A stretch of 64,000 bases of DNA from Hyphomonas polymorpha PS728 (GCF_000685315.1 NZ_ARYM01000004.1:124001-188000); one strand, 5' to 3'; shown: positions 35,799 through 45,467, numbered from the stretch's first letter. Notes: generated by a model not told the origin, from the sequence alone. Numbers and translations: made by a program.

Positions 35799-36475
35799 TG
35801 GTCGCGGCTCCAGCCAAAATCGGTGATGTAGAGGCCGAGCGGATTGACAGCGACGTCATCGGCCCGGCGCGGCGGCACATGGGTTACGGTGAAGAGGCCC
35901 GTCCAGGACCCGCTCGCGAGGGGCACGGGGCCCGCCTCTTCCTCGGTCCAGCTGACCTGCCAGCTCTTGTCGCTGCGCTGGACGATCGAGCGGATATGGA
36001 CCGTGCGGGCCGCGCGGCCGACCGTGCCGAACGGATCCTCGTCCCTTGCGATGGTATGGAGTTTGGTCGCCGCTTCCGGCGTCACGAATTTGTATGCCGT
36101 CAGCCAGTTCTCCCGCAGCACCACCGCGTCGGTCGGGCGGCTGCGCACCTGGCGGACAAACGCGCCGAGGAAGTAGGCTGTCTGGGCCGTGCTGGGCGTC
36201 CAGCTGCCGGCATTGGTGCGCACCGAAAGGACCTGGCCTTCCGGGGCGACCTCGACGACATGCACGAACGTGCGCTGCTGCAGGGCGACAACCATCAGCG
36301 CCGCGCCAAGGCCCGCGGCGAGGATCAGCGCGGCAAAGGCAACCTTTCGCCAGCTTCGCGCCGAGAGGACTGCCGAGCCCATGCGCGCGTCCCATTCAGC
36401 CTGCGCGCGCCGGTAGGGCGTGTCGGGCGGCGGGGGCGCATAAGAGATGGCCGGGGAGCGGAACGGAAAGCGCAT
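35795..36475 (-). CDS. trbF: T4SS protein TrbF (VirB8-like)
   Basis: 226 residues: a short cytoplasmic tail, one transmembrane helix at about 46-66 (KVAFAALILAAGLGAALMVVAL) and a periplasmic NTF2-like VirB8 domain with the typical NWLTAYKFVTPEAATKL and SWTEEE segments. It is an inner-membrane assembly factor of the mating-pair channel. Its start shares a base with the trbL stop. Confidence 0.92.
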   Translation of the reverse strand: MRFPFRSPAISYAPPPPDTPYRRAQAEWDARMGSAVLSARSWRKVAFAALILAAGLGAALMVVALQQRTFVHVVEVAPEGQVLSVRTNAGSWTPSTAQTAYFLGAFVRQVRSRPTDAVVLRENWLTAYKFVTPEAATKLHTIARDEDPFGTVGRAARTVHIRSIVQRSDKSWQVSWTEEEAGPVPLASGSWTGLFTVTHVPPRRADDVAVNPLGLYITDFGWSRDQ

Positions 36476-37464
36476 CAGGATCTCCTTCTGGCGGGTCTGG
36501 GTCTGGGCTGGATCTTCGAATGATCGACGCGGGGACGTTCCGAGGGCGTACGGGTTCTGTCGGACTCTCCGGCGGGTTCCTCCTTCTTCCCGCCCATGCC
36601 GCCCATCAGGATCCGCGCGCTGACAGCGGTCCCGACCACGGTCGCCGCGGCGCCCTGGGCGGCGCGGAACCCATCGGCGCCTGAGAGATGGGGCTGGCCA
36701 GCCACCACCTCTGCGGCAAGCTGGGGCCCGAACCAGGCGAGCGAGAGCACGGTCAGTCCAAAGAGGAGCACGTTAAGCGCGCCGCCCGCGTTCAGCGTCA
36801 GCTCGGGCGGCAGCCCCTCGACAAAGGCGATCGAGACCGAGGCGATCAGCGCCAGCACGAAGAGGCGCACGGCGCTCCCTACCACCCAGCCGAGCGGGCG
36901 CTCGGCGATCCAGGCCGTTCCGGAAAACACCCCCCAGGGCAGCGCCACGAACGCGGCGAGCGTGCCGAGCTTGAACGCGATGATGGCGGTGAAGATCTGC
37001 AGGGCAAGGATGAAGAAGCCGAGCATCACGATGATCGCCGCAATCAGCACCACCGACAGGGTCACAAAATCGGTGAGGATGTTCATCCCCTCCCCGAGCG
37101 CCGCGGTGCGCCCGAAGAGTTCGGTGCCGATCCCGGCGATCCGCCCCGGGTCATGGAGATCCTCGAGAGTGAGGCTGCTGCCCCCGGCCCGCAGGCCCAT
37201 CATCGCGCCGGACGCATTGATCGCCCCGGCCAGATCATTCCAGTTGTTGATCAGGAAGGCGAAGAAGCCGGTGAACACCACCTTGCGGAAGAAGGGTCCG
37301 AGCGCGGCTTCCTGGGCGAGCACCCATTGCACGCCCGCCAGCGTCACCGAGATGATGATCAGGGCGTTGAGCACATAGGCGACGTCCCCGGCAATGAACC
37401 CGAACCCGGCATCGAGCACGCCGAGGAAGCTGTCGAGGAAGCCGTTGAGGATCGTGTTCTCCAT
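36475..37464 (-). CDS. trbL: T4SS protein TrbL (VirB6-like)
   Basis: 329 residues with five to six hydrophobic segments (about 25-45, 55-75, 135-160, 165-185, 200-220, 235-255), typical of the polytopic VirB6/TrbL inner-membrane channel protein. The C-terminus is charged and basic (RTRTPSERPRVDHSKIQPRPRP). It lies 12 bases after trbJ and overlaps trbF by one base. Confidence 0.92.
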   Translation of the reverse strand: MENTILNGFLDSFLGVLDAGFGFIAGDVAYVLNALIIISVTLAGVQWVLAQEAALGPFFRKVVFTGFFAFLINNWNDLAGAINASGAMMGLRAGGSSLTLEDLHDPGRIAGIGTELFGRTAALGEGMNILTDFVTLSVVLIAAIIVMLGFFILALQIFTAIIAFKLGTLAAFVALPWGVFSGTAWIAERPLGWVVGSAVRLFVLALIASVSIAFVEGLPPELTLNAGGALNVLLFGLTVLSLAWFGPQLAAEVVAGQPHLSGADGFRAAQGAAATVVGTAVSARILMGGMGGKKEEPAGESDRTRTPSERPRVDHSKIQPRPRPARRRS

Positions 37465-37476
37465 GGACCTCTCTCT

Positions 37477-38196
37477 TCAGAAGGCCCGGCGCGCGGGCGG
37501 CGCCGGCGCTGGCCGCGCCGGCGGGAACGCCCGCAGGCGGATGTCTTCGGCGCGCGCTTCCCGGGCAAGCCGCTCCATCCGCTCGGCCTGCAGGGCGCGC
37601 CCTTCGGCAATCATCAGCGCCTCGATCCCGGCAAGCTGCGCCGCGTTGAGCCCGGCGAGCTGGTTGCCCGCCTGAACGGCCGAGGTCTGACCTTCGGCGG
37701 CCGCTGAGGCGGCGAGCGCCGCATCGAGCCGCCCCCGCGTCTCGCTGAGGCGGGCAGCAGCCTGCGCCTGCGCCGCCAGAGCGCGCGTGAAGCTCTCCCG
37801 GCTTTCTGCGCGCCAGCGAGCGGACTGGTCAATGACACCGTCAAGATCATACGCGGCCCAGGTCTGCGGATAGAGGGCCTCGATCTCGCCGCCGATGCGG
37901 GTGATGTCATGGCTGAGCCCCTCCCCGCGCCGGAACAGCGCTTCGGCCTCATCGAGCGTGCGGGCAAGATCCGGGGAAAGCTGCAGGGAGCTCCGCGAAA
38001 GCATCCGCGCCTGTTGTTCCAGCGCAGCGATCTGGTGCTCGATCTGCTCAAGCATTCGGGCCGCCGCCAGCAGGTTCTCGGCATGATTGGCCGGGTCATG
38101 CACCACGATCTGCGCGGCGGCCGGCGCGAGCCCCGGGACGGCCGGCGCGGCCAGACCTGCGATCAGGGCGGTGAAGAGCGAGCGTGCGAGAGTCAT
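37477..38196 (-). CDS. trbJ: T4SS protein TrbJ (VirB5-like)
   Basis: 239 residues with a Sec signal peptide (LFTALIAGLAAPAVPGLAPAAAQ) and a long coiled helical body (EQIEHQIAALEQQARML, TRGRLDAALAA), as in VirB5/TrbJ pilus-tip or surface proteins. It overlaps trbE by four bases. The C-terminal Ala/Pro/Arg-rich tail is low complexity. Confidence 0.9.
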   Translation of the reverse strand: MTLARSLFTALIAGLAAPAVPGLAPAAAQIVVHDPANHAENLLAAARMLEQIEHQIAALEQQARMLSRSSLQLSPDLARTLDEAEALFRRGEGLSHDITRIGGEIEALYPQTWAAYDLDGVIDQSARWRAESRESFTRALAAQAQAAARLSETRGRLDAALAASAAAEGQTSAVQAGNQLAGLNAAQLAGIEALMIAEGRALQAERMERLAREARAEDIRLRAFPPARPAPAPPARRAF

Positions 38197-40721
38197 GCGG
38201 CGGCCTCCTCTGGCGGGGCTGAGGGTGTTTCTGAGGGATTGTCCGTTTGCGGATTTATTTCGCCGCGGGCGGCTTCGGAGGCGTCTTCGCGGGCGGCGGC
38301 TTCGAACCGGCCGATGGCGGCGGCCGCTTCCGGCAGGCCCTTTGCGACAAGCCAGTGCCGGGCAAAGCCCTCTGCGCCATTCGTGGCGAGCACCTTGTCG
38401 ATCAGCGCCTGGTCTTCGGGCCGGCCGGCGGCGGCAAAGGCGAGCGTGGCGGGGCCAAGTTCCAGCTCGATCCGGCGGCTTCCCGCGCGCCCGGCGATGT
38501 AATAGTCCCGCTTGGGTTCGGCTTCGGCGATCAGCGCGACCTGCCGGTCATTGAGACCGGCGGCTTCATAGAAGGCGCGGGTCGCCGGCTCGCGCGCTCG
38601 GTCGTTCGGCAGGAAGATCCGCGTCGGGCAGTTCTCCAGCACGGCGGCCGCAATCGGCGAGCGGGTCACATCGGCGAGTGCCTGGCTCGCAAACACCACT
38701 GCGACATTCTGCTTGCGGAGGGTCTTGAGCCAGGTCTCGATCTCGGCGGCAAAGGCGGTGTCTTTGAGATAGAGCCAGGCTTCGTCCAGCACCAGGAGGC
38801 TCGGCCGCCCGTCGAAGCGTTGTGCCAGACTGCGAAAGATCACCGGCAGCACGGCGCGCGCCGCCCGGGGCTGGCGCAGCAGCGCGCCCACTTCGAAGGC
38901 TGTCACGTCTGCGGTGCCCGCCTGTTCCCGGTCCTGGTCCAGCAGCGCGCCGAGCGGGCCGGCATGGGTGAAGGGCGCGAGCGCGCCGCGAAGGGACGCG
39001 TCCTGCACGAAGGCGGAGAGCAGCGACAGGGTCCGCTCGGAGACGGGGCGTTCGGCGAGGAGCTGCAGCGCCCGGCCGAGTTCTAGACGCAGCTCAGGTG
39101 TGAGCGGGACGCCTTCGGCTTCGATGAGGTCGCAGAGCCAGCCTTCCGCCCAGGCGCGCTCAGCCAGCACCTCAATCCGGCCGAGCGGCTGGAAGCCCGG
39201 CGCCAGGGCCGGGTCCTCTGCTTCCGGATCGAGGAAGGTCCCGCCCAGCCCCAGCACCATGGCGCGGCAGGACCGGCCGGTATCGAACACGAAGGCCTGC
39301 GCGCGCGGGTAGCGCATCCATTGCGCAATCAGCGTCGCGATCAGCACGGATTTTCCCGCCCCGGTCGGGCCGATAACGAGGGTATGGCCGGTATCCCCCG
39401 CATGAAGGTTCAGGCGGAAGGGGGTTGCCCCGTCCGTCGCCGCGAGCATCAGCGGCGGGCCATCCAGATGCGCATTCCACGCCGCCCCCGGCCAGACGGC
39501 GCTGGTCGGGAGGAGATGGGCAAGGTTGGGCGTCAGCAGCACCGGGCGGCGGACATCGGCATAGGCCTGGCCGGGCAGGCTCCCAAGCCAGGCTTCGAGC
39601 GCGTTGACGCTTTCGACCACTGTCACGAAGCCCAGCCCGTCCGTGACCTGACGGATCATGGCGATGGCTTCGTCGGCTGCGCCCGGATCCGGCTCCGCCA
39701 CCGTGATGGTCAGCGTGACATAGCCTGCCCCGCCCCCCTCGCCGAGCAGGGTCTGGAGGGCGCCGTCCGCATCGGCCGCCTGATTGGCGGCGTCATTGTC
39801 CTGGAGGGCGGCCTCCTCGCGGAAGAGGGCTTCGCGCAGCAGGGTCGCGAGCCCCTTGCGCTTGGAGAACCAGCGCCGCCGCGCCCGCTCGATCTCCCGT
39901 CGTGCCTCATCCGGCGACAGGGGCAGAAAGCGCGTCACCCAGCGATAGGCCAGCGGCAGGCGGTTGAGGGCGTCCAGAAGACCCGCCTCGCTGGCACTGA
40001 CGAAGCCGCGCACCGAGAGAACGCGCAGATGCCGGGCGCCGAGCCGGGGCGCGAGGCCGCCCGTCAGCGGCGTGTCGGTCAGCAGCGCATCGAGATGGAA
40101 CGGCGTCTCGGGCACGGCGAGCCGGCTGAGCGCCCGGTCAGAGACCGCGTCATGCAGGAAGCCGAGGGTGTCGCCATCATCCAGCCAGCGCGCCTCCGGC
40201 ATCAGGGGTTCAAGCGCCCTCCTGACCTGGTCGGTCTCTTCGGCAAAGCGGGCAAGCCGGGCGTGGTAGTCAGTCTTCGGGGTGGCCGCCTCCCCGCCTT
40301 CGAAGAGGAGGGATTCCAGCCGCCCCTCTTTCTCCGGAGGCGGCAGGAAAGTCAGGGTCAGGAAATACCCCGTCTCGAACCGCGCCCCGGCCGTCTCGAA
40401 GAGGAGGCGGCGCTCTTCGTCGATCAGCCAGGCAAGCCCGTGCCGGAAGTCCGTCTCCGGATAACCCGGCGCCGGGCGGCGGCGCGCCTCAGCATGCAGG
40501 CACCAGCCCGATCCCAGCCGCCGCAGGGTGTTCGACAGCCGGCTGGAGGCGCCCATCAACTCGGCAAGCGAGGCCGAGTCGAGATCCGGGCCCCGGAAGG
40601 CGAGCGTGCGCTGGAAGGCGCCGTCCTTGTTCAGAACGATGCCCGGCGCCACGAGCGCCCCCCAGGGGAGATAGTCGCTGAGGCGCGCCGGGTGGCGGCG
40701 GTAGGGGCGGAGATCCATCAT
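38193..40721 (-). CDS. trbE: T4SS ATPase TrbE (VirB4-like)
   Basis: 842 residues. The N-terminal VirB4 domain is followed by the ATPase domain with Walker A IGPTGAGKSVLIATL at about 452-466 and Walker B LLVLDEAWLYL at about 650-660, then FASQALADV. It powers pilus biogenesis and substrate transfer at the inner membrane. It lies 6 bases after trbD. Length and motifs are complete, with no sign of decay. Confidence 0.95.
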   Translation of the reverse strand: MMDLRPYRRHPARLSDYLPWGALVAPGIVLNKDGAFQRTLAFRGPDLDSASLAELMGASSRLSNTLRRLGSGWCLHAEARRRPAPGYPETDFRHGLAWLIDEERRLLFETAGARFETGYFLTLTFLPPPEKEGRLESLLFEGGEAATPKTDYHARLARFAEETDQVRRALEPLMPEARWLDDGDTLGFLHDAVSDRALSRLAVPETPFHLDALLTDTPLTGGLAPRLGARHLRVLSVRGFVSASEAGLLDALNRLPLAYRWVTRFLPLSPDEARREIERARRRWFSKRKGLATLLREALFREEAALQDNDAANQAADADGALQTLLGEGGGAGYVTLTITVAEPDPGAADEAIAMIRQVTDGLGFVTVVESVNALEAWLGSLPGQAYADVRRPVLLTPNLAHLLPTSAVWPGAAWNAHLDGPPLMLAATDGATPFRLNLHAGDTGHTLVIGPTGAGKSVLIATLIAQWMRYPRAQAFVFDTGRSCRAMVLGLGGTFLDPEAEDPALAPGFQPLGRIEVLAERAWAEGWLCDLIEAEGVPLTPELRLELGRALQLLAERPVSERTLSLLSAFVQDASLRGALAPFTHAGPLGALLDQDREQAGTADVTAFEVGALLRQPRAARAVLPVIFRSLAQRFDGRPSLLVLDEAWLYLKDTAFAAEIETWLKTLRKQNVAVVFASQALADVTRSPIAAAVLENCPTRIFLPNDRAREPATRAFYEAAGLNDRQVALIAEAEPKRDYYIAGRAGSRRIELELGPATLAFAAAGRPEDQALIDKVLATNGAEGFARHWLVAKGLPEAAAAIGRFEAAAREDASEAARGEINPQTDNPSETPSAPPEEAAA

Positions 40722-40727
40722 CGTCTG

Positions 40728-40994
40728 TCAGCTTTCAAAGTGGGAGGGTTTGGAGAGGTGGCGCGGCCAGGTCTCGAGGAACCAGGGATCGCGCGCCGCG
40801 GCCCAGGCGGCCCCGCCCTGCGCGAGCGCCCAGAGCGGGACCCCGATCAGGGGCTGCTGCAGCCCGAAGGCGATGGCTGCGCCCAGCGTCGCGTTGAGGA
40901 TCGCAAACTCGCGCGGCACGCCCCCAAGCAGCACCGGCCGGGTCAGCGAGGTGTGGAGCGGGATCACATATCCTTCGGGCAGGCCTTCCGCCAT
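40728..40994 (-). CDS. trbD: T4SS protein TrbD (VirB3-like)
   Basis: 88 residues from ATG 40994, which overlaps the trbC stop by one base (TGATG). The protein shows the VirB3 pattern: PLHTSLTRPVLLGGVPREFAILN followed by two hydrophobic helices. It is an inner-membrane partner of TrbE. The longer open frame to 41414 is a shadow over trbC. Confidence 0.9.
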   Translation of the reverse strand: MAEGLPEGYVIPLHTSLTRPVLLGGVPREFAILNATLGAAIAFGLQQPLIGVPLWALAQGGAAWAAARDPWFLETWPRHLSKPSHFES

Positions 40995-41326
40995 CAGAGC
41001 ACCGCCCCGCCGGCAAAGCCGAAGAAATCGAGGAAGAAGGAAACCGCGGCAAACATGACCGCGATGCCGAGCCCGACAAAGGCTAGCTTGCGCACGCCCC
41101 CGCCCCCTTCGGAGAACATGATGGCAATCCCCGCCAGCACGATGCCGATGACCGCGGCCGCCCGCGCGACCGGCCCCGTGATCGAGTCGACGACCTGCTC
41201 GAGTGGCCCCTCCCAGGGCATGCCCGAGCCGGCCGCAAAGGCGGGCGCGGCCGCGAGTGCGGCGAGCAGCGTGAGTGCGGCCGCTTTTCTGGCGATACGG
41301 TTTGCTGTGTACGGATGATGTCTCAT
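40994..41326 (-). CDS. trbC: T4SS pilin TrbC (VirB2-like)
   Basis: 110 residues: signal peptide to about AAPAFAAG (33), then two hydrophobic helices separated by a short glycine-rich loop (SEGGGGVRK), the hallmark of VirB2/TrbC conjugative prepilins. Its start overlaps trbB by four bases. Confidence 0.92.
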   Translation of the reverse strand: MRHHPYTANRIARKAAALTLLAALAAAPAFAAGSGMPWEGPLEQVVDSITGPVARAAAVIGIVLAGIAIMFSEGGGGVRKLAFVGLGIAVMFAAVSFFLDFFGFAGGAVL

Positions 41327-42273
41327 TCTGTATCTCCTCTGGGGGTCTGGGTCCTGAAATCGAGAAGCTCGGTGAGGCGGCGCCCGTCAGGCGTGCGCGC
41401 GATGAAGACGACAAGCGGCGCGGCCGAGGCGATCAGGCGCGCGGGGCTTGCCGCCTGCGCCTCGAGGCACAAATCCTCAAGCCGGGCGAGCGCGTCGCGC
41501 GCCGAATTGGCATGCAGGGTGAGGAGCCCGCCGGGATGGCCGGTGTTCCAGGCTTTCAGGACATCGAGCGCCGCCCCGTCGCGCACCTCGCCGACAATGA
41601 TCCGGTCGGGCCGCAGGCGTAACGCGGCCTGGACAAGGTCGCGCAGAGTGATCTCCGGCGCCGCGCGCCGTGTGAGGAGCTGGACGGTATTGGGGGAAGA
41701 GACCTGGAGCTCCGCCGTGTCCTCCAGGACGATGAGGCGCCCCTCGGCGAGGCCGGGCTCGGCGAGCAGGGCATTGAGCAGGGTTGTCTTCCCCGACCCT
41801 GCCCCGCCCGCCACGATGATGTTCGCTCGCGCGGCCACCGCCGCGCGCAGGGCGTCGACTTGTTCTGGCGAGGCGATACCCGCGGCGAGATAATCTTCGA
41901 GCGTGAGGATGCGCTCCGGGCGGCGGCGGATGGCGAGCACCGGGGCCTGCGCCAGCGGCGGCAGCACCGCCTGAACCCGCGCGGCGCTCCCCGGCAGGCT
42001 CGCCGACAGCAGCGGGCGGCCGGGGCCGGCGGTCTCGCCGCCCGCATGAGCGAGCAGCCGGATCACCGTCTCCCGGTCACTGGCAGCCATATGGGCGCCG
42101 GTGGCCCGAAGCCCCTGCCCGGCCCGGTCGATCCAGATCGCGCCATCGGCATTGACGAGAATTTCGGCGACGGCGGGGTCGGCGAGCGCAGCGGCGAGCA
42201 CGGGCCCGAGCGCCGCGTCGAGGACGGAGCGCTGCCGGATCGCCGGCAGGGAGATATCGGCCGCCGCGCTCAT
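41323..42273 (-). CDS. trbB: T4SS ATPase TrbB (VirB11-like)
   Basis: 316 residues, a hexameric traffic ATPase. N-terminal domain with AEILVNADGAIWIDR, Walker A GGAGSGKTTLLNALL at about 156-170, the Asp box VLEDTAELQ, and the Walker B region RPDRIIVGEVRDGAALDVLKAWNTGHPGG. It drives substrate handover and pilus assembly at the cytoplasmic face. It overlaps the CopG-like gene upstream by four bases. Confidence 0.94.
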   Translation of the reverse strand: MSAAADISLPAIRQRSVLDAALGPVLAAALADPAVAEILVNADGAIWIDRAGQGLRATGAHMAASDRETVIRLLAHAGGETAGPGRPLLSASLPGSAARVQAVLPPLAQAPVLAIRRRPERILTLEDYLAAGIASPEQVDALRAAVAARANIIVAGGAGSGKTTLLNALLAEPGLAEGRLIVLEDTAELQVSSPNTVQLLTRRAAPEITLRDLVQAALRLRPDRIIVGEVRDGAALDVLKAWNTGHPGGLLTLHANSARDALARLEDLCLEAQAASPARLIASAAPLVVFIARTPDGRRLTELLDFRTQTPRGDTE

Positions 42274-42713
42274 GGTGCCGCCTCCTCTTCCTTTGTTTCG
42301 GGGGGGACCTCTGCAAGGGCATGGAGATGGGCGGCGCCGCCCCGCGACAGCGTGATCGCCGCAAGGTCCATGAACCGGTCGAGCCTTGCGTCCGCGCTGG
42401 CGGAAAGGCTGCCCGCAATCGCTTCATCCAGCGGCGGGTTATGCTCCAGCCAGACCTGGACGAAGGTCAGGAAGAGTTCGCGCTGCATCGCCTGCTCGCT
42501 GGAAATCCGCAGGAGTTCGCTTTCGATGCGGCCGAGCTGGCGCCGGACACTGTCCCCGGCGGCGCGGGCGGGGCCGTCTTCGCCGGCCGCCAACAGGGCG
42601 CGGACCGCCGAGGCGATGAAGGCCGACTCTGAACGCCCCTGCCTTGCGGCGAGCCTCGACACCTTCCGGGCAAGGTCGGGTTCCAGATAGGTGCGCAGGC
42701 AGATCGATCCCAT
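42270..42713 (-). CDS. CopG/ribbon-helix-helix-type conjugation protein
   Basis: 147 residues. The N-terminal 45 residues (ICLRTYLEPDLARKVSRLAARQGRSESAFIASAVRALL) fit a ribbon-helix-helix fold. The remainder is helical with RIESELLRISSEQAMQRELFLTFVQVWLEHNPPLDEA. Proteins of this type sit between traG and trbB in Tn4371-like elements and are annotated CopG-family regulators. It lies 5 bases after traG and overlaps trbB, so it is part of the transfer operon; a role in regulating it or in relaxosome binding is inferred. Confidence 0.8.
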   Translation of the reverse strand: MGSICLRTYLEPDLARKVSRLAARQGRSESAFIASAVRALLAAGEDGPARAAGDSVRRQLGRIESELLRISSEQAMQRELFLTFVQVWLEHNPPLDEAIAGSLSASADARLDRFMDLAAITLSRGGAAHLHALAEVPPETKEEEAAP

Positions 42714-42718
42714 GGCGC

Positions 42719-44689
42719 TTAAATCCCTGTTCTGCGGCGCGGCCGCTTGCCTGGAGCGGCGGGCGACGGGCCCGGCTTGTCGGGCCAGCCCTGGGGCGGC
42801 CGGAGGCCCGCGAGCGCCTGCTCGGATATGCTGGGCGCGGTTTGCGAGAAGAGGTCGCCCTGGGATGAGGGCGCGGGCTTCCGGGGCGCCGGGCGAGAGG
42901 ATGCGGCGGCCCGCGCCGGGGGATCCGTTGCCGGCAGCCGGCCGAGGGACACGACGGTTTCCCAGTCATGGGCCGTGGTGAGGCGCTGAGGGTTTCCGGA
43001 GGCCGGGCGCAGGCGGCCGGCAAAAACAGGCTCCCTGTCATACTTTATCTTCTTTGTACGGAGTGGCTTTGTCCCGGCCACGAAGGTCAGCTGCTCGCCC
43101 CGCGGGAGCTGGCGGACGTCTGAGGTCAGCAGCAGCGGGCGGCTTTCCTCGCGCCAGGTGACAGAGCCACGACGGGGGCCGAGGACCGGCCGGGGCCGCT
43201 GCTCGGAATACTGCGGGCGCAGCTCGCGCGCTTCCCCCGCCATCTCGGCGATGGTCTTCGCCGTGTTCATGTCGGCGGCGGCAAAGGCCGTCACGATATG
43301 GCAGTTGTCGAGAATGACATTGTCCCGGCCATAGGCGCGCAGGATATGGTTGAGCGACTGGCAGACGAGATAGGCTTTCAGCCCATAGCCGGCGAACGCG
43401 CCCATCGCCGTCTCGAAGAAAGGCATCTTCCCGAGCTGGGGAAACTCGTCGAGGCAGAGGAGCAGCGTATGCCGCTTTTCCCGTCCGTCGCTGCCATGGG
43501 CAAGATATTCCATGTGGCTGCGGGCAAGCTGGTTGAGGAAAAGCCGCATCAGCGGCATCAGGCGCGCCGCATCCGAGGGCGGCGGCTGCAGGTAAACCGT
43601 CACGGGTGCCTCGTGGCACATGAGATCTGCCAGCCGGAAATCCGACGTGCTGGTCTTCTCCGCCACCAGCGGATCGGCAAAGAGGCCGAAGAAGCTTTCC
43701 GCCGTCGCCTTGAGGCCCGCCTGGAGGCGCTCTTCCCCGGCAAGGAAACTCGTTGCCCCGTGGAGGACTTCCGGATGCACTTCCGGCGCGCCCGTCAGCG
43801 GGTTTACCCGGTGCAGCGTCGTGCGCATCTCTTCATACGTCGCCCTCAGGTCTGCGAGCTTCTCGCGCACCACGCCCAGCGACTTGCGAGGGAGAGGCTC
43901 GGCGTAGAGGACATGCAGGAGGACGCCGGCCATGACATTGCGCGCCGACTTGTCCCAGAAATCGGAATAGCGGCCGTCGCCGGCCGGATCGGCAATGATA
44001 TCGACGATGTTCTGGACATCGCGCACCTCATTGATGCCGCGGCGCACCTCAAGGAGCGGGTTGAACGAGGCCGAGTCAGGCCTTGTCGGCGCAAGGCAAA
44101 GGACAGGGCCGAGTGTCTCCCGGAAACCGGCCGTGCCCGGAAACCCATGCCGGGGATCGCCGCTCGCAAGCTCGCCCTTCACGTCCAGCACGAGTGCCGA
44201 GCCGCCCCAGGCCAGCAGGGTCGGGACGATATGGCCCCTGCCCTTGCCCGCGCGCGAGGCGCCGATCAGAAGCTGGTGGCCCGGCCCGGCATGGCAGAGG
44301 ATCTCGCCATCCATCTTGCCGAGAACCGTGCCGCTCGTCGCAAAAAGTTCGGCTTCCTGCGCGTCCTCGAATGTGCCCCAGGCGGCTGCCCCGAACGGCT
44401 TTGGCTTCCGGCTGGCCTTCAGCACAAGGAGCGGCGCAGCGCTGGCGGCGAGGCCGCCGGTGAAGAGGATTGCCTCTGCAAGCCGAAAGGGGCGCGGATA
44501 ATCCTCGCCGTGCGCACTTGACCATCCGAGGATCGACCAAGGGGGATAGACCGCGATTGTGTCAGAGACGGCGAGCCGGGGCCCGAGCGCTGGATGATGC
44601 GCGAAGACAGAGGCAATGAACTGCGTCGCCGCGCTCAGGCTGAGCACCAGGATGAGGATGCAGGCGGTCGCAGCTTTCACCAGACGCAT
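42719..44689 (-). CDS. traG: Conjugative coupling protein TraG (VirD4-like)
   Basis: 656 residues. Two N-terminal transmembrane helices (about 6-30 and 68-92), Walker A GASRAGKGRGH at about 147-157, ALVLDVKGELAS, and Walker B LLCLDEFPQLGKMPFFE at about 410. It couples the relaxase-DNA complex to the secretion channel. It is first gene of the long transfer operon and is preceded by AGGGG. The disordered C-terminal tail is rich in Pro, Ala and Ser. Confidence 0.94.
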   Translation of the reverse strand: MRLVKAATACILILVLSLSAATQFIASVFAHHPALGPRLAVSDTIAVYPPWSILGWSSAHGEDYPRPFRLAEAILFTGGLAASAAPLLVLKASRKPKPFGAAAWGTFEDAQEAELFATSGTVLGKMDGEILCHAGPGHQLLIGASRAGKGRGHIVPTLLAWGGSALVLDVKGELASGDPRHGFPGTAGFRETLGPVLCLAPTRPDSASFNPLLEVRRGINEVRDVQNIVDIIADPAGDGRYSDFWDKSARNVMAGVLLHVLYAEPLPRKSLGVVREKLADLRATYEEMRTTLHRVNPLTGAPEVHPEVLHGATSFLAGEERLQAGLKATAESFFGLFADPLVAEKTSTSDFRLADLMCHEAPVTVYLQPPPSDAARLMPLMRLFLNQLARSHMEYLAHGSDGREKRHTLLLCLDEFPQLGKMPFFETAMGAFAGYGLKAYLVCQSLNHILRAYGRDNVILDNCHIVTAFAAADMNTAKTIAEMAGEARELRPQYSEQRPRPVLGPRRGSVTWREESRPLLLTSDVRQLPRGEQLTFVAGTKPLRTKKIKYDREPVFAGRLRPASGNPQRLTTAHDWETVVSLGRLPATDPPARAAASSRPAPRKPAPSSQGDLFSQTAPSISEQALAGLRPPQGWPDKPGPSPAAPGKRPRRRTGI

Positions 44690-45212
44690 GTCAGGCCCCT
44701 TGCCCGAAACGCCCGGGAACAGCCCGGGCTTTCCGGGGGCATCACCGCGAAATCAGGCGAGGATCGCCAGCGCTGACGCCTTTTGCGCGAAAACCGCCCG
44801 GCGGGACGAAGGGGCGTTATCTGGCGGGATACGTGGTGCGGGGCCGGCCTGCTCGCGATTCTCTTCATCCGCTGGCGGATATAGGGAGAAATTCGCTTGA
44901 AGTGCGGCTTCTGGCCTCGGTGCGATTTCAGACGGAGGCCGTGTGGGGGAATTCGCGCGAGCGTGGAATAATCGCTGAGGGAGTGCCGGGCAAGCGTCTG
45001 GAGCCGCGCCTGTCCTGGGATCTGCATTTTGCGCCAGCGGACTGAGAATACGCTTCAGCTTGCCATGCCGCTGGCCTTTCCCGTACGGCTCGTTCCGGCA
45101 GAAATCCGATGCAATCCCCGGGCAGCGCGGAAAGCAGGTTTCGCGAACTTGATATCTGATATCATATTTCGTATATTGATATCTATGCTATCATAAATCG
45201 GAGATTGCTGTC
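44690..45212. other. Divergent region between traG and the fitAB-type module
   Basis: 523 bases without a convincing gene. On the traG side a short hairpin, GCCCGGG (44711-44717) with CCCGGGC (44723-44729), lies in the leader just before the ribosome site. The right third is AT-rich and holds the toxin-antitoxin operators. Confidence 0.5.
45150..45193. promoter_or_regulatory. Two palindromic operators before the VapBC/FitAB operon
   Basis: Site 1 has arms TGATATC and GATATCA around a central T (45150-45164). Site 2 has arms TGATA (45177-45181) and TATCA (45189-45193). The centres are 28 bp apart, just upstream of the antitoxin start at 45213, and fit cooperative autorepression by an RHH antitoxin. 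Confidence 0.7.
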
Positions 45213-45467
45213 ATGGTTGCCGTCACCATCCGAAATTTGCCGGAAGAAGTGCATCGCGCGCTCAAATTGCGCGCCGCCCAGCACAATCGGAGTGCCGAAG
45301 CCGAAATGAGAGCCATCCTCGAAGCGGTCCTGCGCCCTGCCGGGCGCCTTCGTCTGGGAACCGCTCTGCTTGAAATCAGCCGGAATGCCGGGCTGACAAA
45401 TGAAGACGTCGAAGCACTGGAGCAGGCACGCGACTCCAGGCCCGCTGATCCTATGCGTTTCGAATGA
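45213..45467 (+). CDS. FitA/VapB-type antitoxin
   Basis: 84 residues; ATG preceded by CGGAGA. The N-terminal ribbon-helix-helix (VAVTIRNLPEEVHRALKLRAAQHNRSAEAEMRAILEAVL) matches FitA/StbC plasmid-stability antitoxins. The C-terminal tail (LEQARDSRPADPMRFE) would wrap the toxin. It overlaps the PIN toxin gene by four bases, and autoregulation is likely through the palindromes just upstream. Confidence 0.9.
   Translation: MVAVTIRNLPEEVHRALKLRAAQHNRSAEAEMRAILEAVLRPAGRLRLGTALLEISRNAGLTNEDVEALEQARDSRPADPMRFE

Noticed and set aside
39321-41318. Long plus-strand open frame (665 codons) opposite trbE/trbD/trbC
   Set aside because: It is antisense to three confirmed trb genes, lies in very GC-rich DNA where reverse frames stay open, and its translation is arginine/glutamate-rich without any domain.
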